A stretch of 5,517 bases of DNA from Kaftiobacterium sp035693805 (GTDB lineage Bacteria; Sysuimicrobiota; Sysuimicrobiia; Sysuimicrobiales; Kaftiobacteriaceae): NCBI GenBank assembly GCA_035693805.1, contig DASSGA010000268.1, positions 1 through 5,517 of the forward strand, given 5' to 3'. The position numbers and the translations under genes were made by a program. This document shows positions 1 to 4,647 of this stretch, piece by piece. The notes under the pieces were generated by a model, which worked only from the letters and a program-made list of their open reading frames with translations, did not search any database and had not been told where the DNA came from. Position 1 is the stretch's first letter. Every line of letters begins with the position of its first letter.

Positions 1-1341
1 CACAAGGTCCGTTTGACGGGTTCGGTGCCGTTCAACCCCGCGCGCCTGCGCTTCGATGAGGCCCGGCCCATGAGCCTCCGCCTCGAGCTGGTGGACTCCG
101 ATCTCAGCGTGCTCGGCCTCCTCACGGACCGCGTGGAGCGCGCGGAAGGCCCGCTCTCCGGGGAGGTGACGGTCACGGGGACCGTCGCCCGCCCGCACAT
201 GGAAGGGTCGCTCACCGCCGCGAACGGCACGGTGAAGCTGCGCGGGATCGAACCCGCCCTCGAGGGTATCGACGGGCAGATCGCGCTGAGCGAGGATACG
301 CTGCGGGTGGTCACCCTGACCGGTCGCATGGGCGGCGGAGATGTCTCGCTCTCCGGCACCGTGGGGATCCGTAGCTTCCGCCTCGATCGGCTCGCCCTGC
401 AGTTGAGTGCCACGGGCGTGCGGCTGGAGATGCCGCAGCTCTACACCGGGCTGGTCGACGCCGGCCTGCGGATCGGCGGGACGGCTCTGCAGCCAGAGCT
501 CGCCGGGACGGCGACGTTCTCGCGCGGCGACCTGTTCGTCTCGTCGCTCTCCCACGGCCTCGGGAACGGCAACGGGACCGCTCGCCCCGGCGTGAATCCG
601 GCCCTGGACGTGGACCTGGTAGGGGGGGACGCCGTCTGGGTGAACGTGGGAGGTCTCCACCTGCAGATCCACGGCGCGGTGCACGCGGCCGGGACCTGGC
701 GCCAGCCGCGCCTGGCCGGCGAGGTCACCGCGGATCGAGGCACGTTCGTCGCCTTCAACAACACGTTCACCCTGACCGAGGGCCGGGCGGCGTTCACCGA
801 GTTCCGGGGGATCACGCCCTACATCGACGCGTATGCCGAAACCAGGATCAACGTCGTGCGGCGCCCGCAGGCGGGGGCGCCGGAACGCACCGAGACCGTA
901 CGGGTCTTCCTCCACGTCACCGGGACGCCGGACGCGCTGAACCTGGCCCTCAGCTCGGATCCGCCGCTGGCACGCGACGAAATCATGGCGGGGCTCGCAC
1001 GGCAGGTTGGCGTGACCCGGCTCCTGGCCGGTGAGTCGCTGGAGAGCGTGCTGCGTGCGGAGCTCAGCAACGCGCTATTCGGGTCGTTCGGCCGTGCCGT
1101 GGCCCGGGCGTTCGGCTTCGAGGAGTTCGCCATCGAGTACGACTTCGTCCGCCCCCTGACCCTGCGCGTCGGCGGCCGGCTCATCAAGGACCTCTATCTG
1201 ACGCTGACCTCGGAGTTCGGCGTGCCCCGGCGCACCATCTGGGCGCTCGAGTACCGCCTCACCCCGAGCACGATGTTCACCTTCGCCGTGGACAACTTCG
1301 GCATCTACGAGTTCCTGTACCGCGTCACCTACCGCTTCTGA
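1..1341 (+). CDS. tamB: TamB-like (DUF490) translocation/assembly protein, C-terminal part, 5' truncated
   Basis: TamB-family proteins are long inner-membrane-anchored, periplasm-spanning beta-rich proteins that work with Omp85 partners in outer-membrane protein assembly or carry lipids between membranes. The frame is open from base 1 (H-K-V-R-L-T-G), so the TTG at 13 is probably an internal Leu codon and the true start lies upstream; about 446 C-terminal residues are seen, against roughly 1000 or more in full-length members. The sequence is alternating hydrophobic/polar beta strand throughout, with a recurring pattern of GT, P, L/M-x-G and a later G at about 160-240, 466-546 and 673-760, as expected for the stacked-strand groove. 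The end matches the TamB_C type: a strand-rich stretch with F-T-L-T-E-G-R-A-A-F-T near 769-801, then helix-like L-A-G-E-S-L-E-S-V-L-R near 1024-1056, then barrel-like strands closing with Y-R-V-T-Y-R-F and TGA. The bamA homologue downstream supports the call. Family assignment is from pattern, not a search. Confidence 0.85.
   Translation, partial: HKVRLTGSVPFNPARLRFDEARPMSLRLELVDSDLSVLGLLTDRVERAEGPLSGEVTVTGTVARPHMEGSLTAANGTVKLRGIEPALEGIDGQIALSEDTLRVVTLTGRMGGGDVSLSGTVGIRSFRLDRLALQLSATGVRLEMPQLYTGLVDAGLRIGGTALQPELAGTATFSRGDLFVSSLSHGLGNGNGTARPGVNPALDVDLVGGDAVWVNVGGLHLQIHGAVHAAGTWRQPRLAGEVTADRGTFVAFNNTFTLTEGRAAFTEFRGITPYIDAYAETRINVVRRPQAGAPERTETVRVFLHVTGTPDALNLALSSDPPLARDEIMAGLARQVGVTRLLAGESLESVLRAELSNALFGSFGRAVARAFGFEEFAIEYDFVRPLTLRVGGRLIKDLYLTLTSEFGVPRRTIWALEYRLTPSTMFTFAVDNFGIYEFLYRVTYRF
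160..760 (+). repeat. Degenerate protein-level beta repeats within TamB
   Basis: Three stretches of the TamB product share a loose pattern: short strand, G-T, three or four residues, P, then L/M-x-G, then a strand and another G. They read G-T-V-A-R-P-H-M-E-G (from about 178), G-T-A-L-Q-P-E-L-A-G (from about 478) and G-T-W-R-Q-P-R-L-A-G (from about 691). The spacing is uneven and there is no nucleotide-level repeat, so this is an old structural repeat of the beta-groove rather than a recent duplication. Confidence 0.6.
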
Positions 1342-1343
1342 CC

Positions 1344-1369
1344 GTTTCTCCCGCGCCCGCGCGGGGAAC
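1344..1369 (+). promoter_or_regulatory. Possible SigB-type promoter ahead of the sigma-factor gene
   Basis: GTTTCT (1344-1349) and GGGAAC (1364-1369) are separated by 14 bases. This resembles the general-stress SigB pattern GTTTAA - about 14 bases - GGGTAT, with four of six and four or five of six positions agreeing. The gene just downstream encodes a sigma factor of the SigB/FliA-like group, so autoregulation is conceivable. In a GC-rich gap a match of this quality can arise by chance, and the specificity of this sigma factor is unknown. Treat as a weak candidate. Confidence 0.25.
1350..1365 (+). terminator. GC hairpin after tamB, no U-tract
   Basis: CCCGCG (1350-1355) can pair with CGCGGG (1360-1365) around a 4-base loop, nine bases after the tamB stop codon. 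The run that follows is GAACATATCAC with no T tract, so it is not a standard intrinsic terminator. It could cause pausing, protect a 3' end, or partly separate tamB from the downstream genes. It also fills the spacer of the possible SigB-type promoter. Confidence 0.3.
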
Positions 1370-1398
1370 ATATCACTGCGGCGCTCCGTCCCACGAGT

Positions 1399-1413
1399 AA
1401 GGAGGGGAAGGAG
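1399..1413 (+). promoter_or_regulatory. Purine-rich Shine-Dalgarno region of the sigma gene
   Basis: AAGGAGGGGAAGGAG is an extended anti-16S match containing AAGGAGG and a second GGAAGGAG. It lies 15 bases before the TTG at 1429, longer than usual, and no other accepted start codon in that frame lies closer. The next in-frame candidate, GTG at 1462, has its own GGAG at 1452-1455 with 6-base spacing, so the start is not settled. Confidence 0.55.
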
Positions 1414-1428
1414 TTTCTCTGCCGGTAC

Positions 1429-2109
1429 TTGAAGGGTCCCACGATCACGACGGAGCGCTGCGTGCTCACCGGGTATCTCAAGGAACTCCAACAGGTTGCC
1501 CTGCTCGGGGCGGATGAAGAACTCGAACACTGGCGCCGGTACCGGCACGAGGCGGATGGAGACAGCCGTCTCCGGCTGATCGAGGCCTACCAGCCGCTGG
1601 TCTTCAAGGTCGTGATGCAGGTCCGGCCGCCGGCGCCGCTCCTCATGGACATGATCCAGGAGGGAACGATCGGTCTGATCGAAGCCGTGGAGCGGTTCGA
1701 TCACGAGCGCGGTGTGCGCTTCTCGACGTTCGCGACCTACCGCATCCGCGGGCGCGTGCTCAACTCGCTGCGGCGGGACCGGCAGCAGGTCTACTCGCTC
1801 GAGCAGGAAGGGGCCGGCGACCTCTCCCTGGCCGCGCGCCTGGCCGATCCGGCCTCCGAAGCCGCGCTGCTGTCGGTCGAGGACGCGGCCACGGCGGTGC
1901 AGATGCGGCAGGCCCTGGAGACGCTGCCCGAGCGGGAGCGGGCCATCCTGCGGGCGACGTACGTGGAGGCGCGCGAGCCGCGGAACGTGGCGGCCGAGCT
2001 GCGCATCAGTCTCTCGCACTTCTACCGGTTGCAGAAGCAGGCGATCGGCCGCATCCGCCGTCTCGTGCTCGACGACGTGCACCTCGGCGGCGGGTCGCTG
2101 GGATACTAA
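1429..2109 (+). CDS. Alternative sigma-70 family RNA polymerase sigma factor (SigB/FliA-like group)
   Basis: This cytoplasmic protein should direct RNA polymerase to a specific promoter set. From TTG 1429 it has 226 residues; GTG 1462 would give 215. Residues 14-38 (Y-L-K-E-L-Q-Q-V-A-L-L, E-E-L) look like region 1.2. Residues 46-117 are region 2: D-M-I-Q-E-G-T-I-G-L-I-E-A-V-E-R-F-D at 74-91 (core binding) and F-S-T-F-A-T-Y-R-I-R-G-R-V at 98-110 (-10 recognition), where Y-R-I-R-G is typical of SigB/SigF/FliA factors. Residues 118-156 are a short acidic linker with S-L-E-Q-E and L-A-D-P, and lack a full region 3 helical domain. Residues 157-213 are region 4, with L-P-E-R-E-R-A-I-L at 166-174 and a helix-turn-helix around 186-210. 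It is not ECF-type in layout because it retains region 1.2. It lies between tamB and bamA, 28 bp before a membrane protein gene that could be its regulator. The sigma call is firm; its target genes are unknown. Confidence 0.93.
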   Translation: MKGPTITTERCVLTGYLKELQQVALLGADEELEHWRRYRHEADGDSRLRLIEAYQPLVFKVVMQVRPPAPLLMDMIQEGTIGLIEAVERFDHERGVRFSTFATYRIRGRVLNSLRRDRQQVYSLEQEGAGDLSLAARLADPASEAALLSVEDAATAVQMRQALETLPERERAILRATYVEAREPRNVAAELRISLSHFYRLQKQAIGRIRRLVLDDVHLGGGSLGY

Positions 2110-2125
2110 AGGCGCGGGAGTTTCC

Positions 2126-2131
2126 AGGAGG
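2126..2131 (+). promoter_or_regulatory. Shine-Dalgarno AGGAGG deciding the start at GTG 2138
   Basis: AGGAGG sits 6 bases before GTG 2138 and only 3 before the adjacent GTG 2135, so the second of the two consecutive GTG codons is the better start. The frame is open far upstream, through the sigma gene, but that part is a shadow of the sigma coding sequence. Confidence 0.75.
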
Positions 2132-2137
2132 GCTGTG

Positions 2138-2776
2138 GTGAAGGACGAGCGCGCGGGCGACCAAATCGTCGCTCGCATCGGATTCGCTGAAACCTGGCTC
2201 GATCGGGCCAAGCGTCAGGTGGCCGACGGGAATCTTACCCGCGGCATCCTGACCCTCGTCCTGGCGGACGCGGAAGTCCATCATGCGATCGAGGTCGCAG
2301 GTACGCCCCGGCCGAGCGCTGCCTTCCGTGTCCCCATCGCGGTGCCGGTGCTGCTCCTGGTGCTCGTGGCCGCGTCTGCCTTCGGCCTGACGCGCTCTTC
2401 CGCGGACCCGGCGCTGCCGCCAGATGCCGGGGCGCCGGTGATCGTCTTGGCCTCTCGCGTCGGCTCACTGCTTCGTCTGATCCCCGCCCCGCCGGACGCC
2501 CCGGCGGCGCCGGTCATGGCGGTGACCCCCGTGCCCCGCCCGGCCCACCCCGTGCGCCCCTCCCGACCGGCCGCGATGGCTCCGCCCGCGCCGGTGACGC
2601 CCGGGAACGAGGTCGTTCCCGCGGTCCCGGCGAGCGCGCCGCCTGTCTCGCCGCCCCCCGAGGCGGTCGTGCAGGTGCCCCCGCAGTCCACGCCGCCGAT
2701 CACACTGACGGCGGGAGATCTCATCGACCTGGTCCTGGCCGCGGAGCGCACGCTGCGTGGGGTGCAGGGACGCTAG
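2138..2776 (+). CDS. Unrecognised single-pass membrane protein with proline-rich extracytoplasmic region; candidate sigma-factor partner
   Basis: I do not recognise the family. From GTG 2138 the product is 212 residues with no cysteine. Residues 1-62 are charged and helix-prone, including W20-L-D-R-A-K-R-Q and a D-G-N-L-T-R-G-I-L turn followed by L-A-D-A-E-V-H-H-A, consistent with a small helical hairpin. Residues 65-84 form one hydrophobic segment (V-P-V-L-L-L-V-L-V-A-A), probably with the N-terminus in the cytoplasm since R58 and R64 flank it. Residues 89-187 hold about 30 prolines in roughly 100 residues, likely an extended periplasmic or wall-spanning linker. The C-terminal 25 residues (188-212) are a probable amphipathic helix (A-G-D-L-I-D-L-V-L-A-A-E). 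Cytoplasmic head, one membrane span and outside region is the topology of membrane anti-sigma factors, and it follows the sigma gene by 28 bp, but the zinc anti-sigma H-x3-C-x2-C motif is absent. The anti-sigma role is inference. TonB is less likely because the C-terminal domain is too small. Confidence 0.8.
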   Translation: MKDERAGDQIVARIGFAETWLDRAKRQVADGNLTRGILTLVLADAEVHHAIEVAGTPRPSAAFRVPIAVPVLLLVLVAASAFGLTRSSADPALPPDAGAPVIVLASRVGSLLRLIPAPPDAPAAPVMAVTPVPRPAHPVRPSRPAAMAPPAPVTPGNEVVPAVPASAPPVSPPPEAVVQVPPQSTPPITLTAGDLIDLVLAAERTLRGVQGR

Positions 2777-2792
2777 GGACCGCGCCCGGTCC
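2777..2792 (+). other. Small intergenic hairpin between the membrane-protein gene and bamA
   Basis: GGACCG (2777-2782) pairs with CGGTCC (2787-2792) around the 4-base loop CGCC, directly after the TAG stop at 2774-2776. It overlaps by one base the 8-base palindrome CGGATCCG (2792-2799). No T run follows, so termination is unlikely; an mRNA processing or stability element inside an operon is possible. Confidence 0.3.
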
Positions 2793-2811
2793 GGATCCGC
2801 ATCGACTCCCT

Positions 2812-2816
2812 GGAGG
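2812..2816 (+). promoter_or_regulatory. Shine-Dalgarno GGAGG deciding the bamA start at TTG 2823
   Basis: GGAGG with flanking T and A (TGGAGGA, 2811-2817) lies 6 bases before TTG 2823. This start places a signal peptide at the very N-terminus and avoids overlap with the preceding gene, whereas the upstream in-frame GTG at 2757 lies inside that gene and adds a charged, non-signal-like leader. Confidence 0.8.
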
Positions 2817-2822
2817 ATTCAC

Positions 2823-4640
2823 TTGATCGTTCGCGTGCTGCGATCTGCCATGCTCGTCGGTCTCATCGCGTGCGTCGTGGTCTCCGGGCCCGTCCTCGCG
2901 CAGCAACCACCGCCTCCGCAGGCCCCGCCGGCGACACCGCCGGCCCAACCTCAACCGCAGCCGCGCGTCACCGCGATCGAGGTTCGCGGCAACACGCATG
3001 TCTCTTCAGACCGGATCCTGGCCGTGATCACCCACCTCAAGGTGGGAGAGCCGCTCACGGACGAGAAGATCCGCGAGGACATCCGCGCGGTCAATGAGCT
3101 CGGCGTCTTCGCGGACGTGACCGTCCGGACGGAGGCCGAAGCAGACGGCGTGCGCGCGGTGTTCCTCGTCACGGAGAACCCCGTGATCGCGGAGGTGCTG
3201 ATCGAGGGCAACACGGTCGTCGACTCGGGCGAGATCCGCCGGGCGCTCGGCGTCAGCACCGGGGACGTCCTGAACCTCAACCGGATGCGCGAGGGCACGC
3301 GCGCGGTGCAGAAGCTGTATGAGGACCGCGGCTACGTCCTGGCCCGCGTGACCGACACGGCGATCCTGCCGGTCGAGACCAGCCCCGACCAGGCGCGCCT
3401 GCGGGTGCGCATCGCGGAGGGCACGGTCGAGGCCCTGCGCTTCCAGGGTCTACGCAAGACCCGGCTCTCCACCGCCATGCGTTCGATCACGGAGACGCGC
3501 CGCGGGTCCACCTTCAACGTCGGCGCCCTGAACCGCGATCTCCAGCGGCTGTTCGACACGGGGCTCTTCGAATCGATCCGCGCCCGCCCAGAGCCCGGCT
3601 CGGAGCCGGACAGCGCGGTCATCGTCGTGGAGGTGACGGAAGCCCGCACGGCGCAGATCGGCGGCGGCCTGGGGTATACGTCGCGCGAGGGGCTGATCGG
3701 GTTCGTGGAGTACCGGGACCGCAACTGGCGGGGACTGGGCCAGTCGGTGGCGTTCCGTATCGAGCGGGCCCTGCAGATCACGGCGGAAGGCGGGCGCTTC
3801 AACTACGAACTCAGTTTCACCGAGCCGTTCCTGGACCGGCACCGCACCGGTCTCGATCTCAGTCTGTACGCCCGGTCGTCGATCGAGCAGGAGTACACCG
3901 CCGGGGTAGCCACCTCGCGCTTCGAGCTGCAGCGCACCGGCTCGTTCATCGCCCTGAGCCGTCCGCTCGATCCGGTCACGACCGGTACGCTGCGGTTCAA
4001 GAGCGAGCTCACCCAGATCACCACGCTGCCGCTGGATCCTAACTGCACCGACCCGCCGCCGACCTGCGGCTGGCCGGATCCCAGTCTGCTCAGCGAGGGA
4101 CGCGTCGTGAGCCTGGCGCTCACGGCGCTGCGCGATTCCCGTGACGACCGCTTCCGGCCGACCCGCGGGCAGCGGATCTCCCTGAACACGGAGGTCGGTC
4201 TGCTGGCGCTGGGCGGGGACTTCGGGTTCACGAAGTACGTCCTGGATTACCAGCGCGTGTTCCGGGCCTGGGGGCGCTCGGTGTTCGTCGGGCGGGCCCT
4301 GATCGCGTCCGCCGCAGGGACCCTGCCGCTGCAGGAGCAGTTCCTCCTCGGCGGGCCCAGCACCGTGCGGTCGCTGAGTTCGGGCAAGTATCGGGGCAAC
4401 AGCCTGGTGGTGGTCAACCTCGAGTATCGCTTCTCGCTCGGCACGATCATCAGACAACTGGGCGAGACCCAGGCCATCCTCTTCGCCGATGCCGGGAGCA
4501 CGCAGCTCACCACGACCGACCTGAAGGTCGGCTACGGGATCGGCGTCGCCGTCACCACACCGATCGGGCCGATCCGGCTCGATTTCGCCTGGGGACCGGA
4601 GGGCCAGCAGACCTGGATCTCCCTCGGGGCCCCCTTCTAG
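2823..4640 (+). CDS. bamA: BamA / Omp85-family outer-membrane protein assembly factor, three POTRA domains
   Basis: BamA is the outer-membrane barrel that folds and inserts other barrel proteins. From TTG 2823 the product has 605 residues, against about 810 for the five-POTRA E. coli protein. Residues 1-26 are a signal peptide ending P-V-L-A before Q-Q. Residues 27-47 are an almost pure P/Q/A linker. POTRA1 is about 48-120 (E-V-R-G-N-T at 53-58, L-G-V-F at 93-96), POTRA2 about 121-200 (I-E-G-N-T at 127-131, Y-E-D-R-G-Y at 166-171) and POTRA3 about 201-274 (F-Q-G-L at 207-210, F-D-T-G-L-F-E at 244-250). The barrel starts near 275 with the Omp85 signature G-G-G-L-G-Y and Y-R-D-R-N-W-R-G-L-G-Q, followed by F-T-E-P-F-L. 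The end has D-A-G, T-P-I-G-P-I-R-L-D-F-A and the closing L-G-A-P-F with terminal Phe. The loop 6 motif normally V-R-G-F/Y is here V515-R516-S517-L518. Two cysteines (408 and 415) are the only ones in the mature chain. TamA is an alternative label, but the tamB-bamA arrangement without a second full Omp85 in view favours BamA. Confidence 0.92.
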   Translation: MIVRVLRSAMLVGLIACVVVSGPVLAQQPPPPQAPPATPPAQPQPQPRVTAIEVRGNTHVSSDRILAVITHLKVGEPLTDEKIREDIRAVNELGVFADVTVRTEAEADGVRAVFLVTENPVIAEVLIEGNTVVDSGEIRRALGVSTGDVLNLNRMREGTRAVQKLYEDRGYVLARVTDTAILPVETSPDQARLRVRIAEGTVEALRFQGLRKTRLSTAMRSITETRRGSTFNVGALNRDLQRLFDTGLFESIRARPEPGSEPDSAVIVVEVTEARTAQIGGGLGYTSREGLIGFVEYRDRNWRGLGQSVAFRIERALQITAEGGRFNYELSFTEPFLDRHRTGLDLSLYARSSIEQEYTAGVATSRFELQRTGSFIALSRPLDPVTTGTLRFKSELTQITTLPLDPNCTDPPPTCGWPDPSLLSEGRVVSLALTALRDSRDDRFRPTRGQRISLNTEVGLLALGGDFGFTKYVLDYQRVFRAWGRSVFVGRALIASAAGTLPLQEQFLLGGPSTVRSLSSGKYRGNSLVVVNLEYRFSLGTIIRQLGETQAILFADAGSTQLTTTDLKVGYGIGVAVTTPIGPIRLDFAWGPEGQQTWISLGAPF

Positions 4641-4647
4641 CGGCTCC

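Noticed and set aside
1365..1390. ECF-type promoter GGAAC - 17 bases - CGTC upstream of the sigma gene
   Set aside because: It fits a generic ECF pattern but shares its first box with the SigB-like candidate, no ECF sigma is in view, and short GC-rich boxes are common here by chance.
1712..2137. An N-terminal extension of the membrane protein reaching into the sigma gene
   Set aside because: This part is an R/S/C-rich shadow of the sigma coding sequence. AGGAGG at 2126-2131 marks GTG 2138 as the start.
1075..2211. A 378-codon minus-strand open frame across the tamB end and the sigma gene
   Set aside because: It crosses two well-supported plus-strand genes and the intergenic gap, and its translation is a charged, repetitive shadow with no recognisable motif.
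2138..2776. TonB-like energy transducer identity for the proline-rich membrane protein
   Set aside because: TonB has a short cytoplasmic N-terminus and a folded C-terminal domain of roughly 80-90 residues; here the head is about 62 residues and only about 25 residues follow the proline-rich region.
2757..2822. Earlier in-frame GTG start for bamA
   Set aside because: It would overlap the preceding gene and put 22 charged residues before the signal peptide; TTG 2823 has GGAGG at ideal spacing.
2862..2873. Lipobox-like L-I-A-C in the BamA signal peptide (residues 14-17)
   Set aside because: The hydrophobic core continues past the Cys to a good P-V-L-A cleavage site, and Omp85 proteins are not normally lipoproteins.
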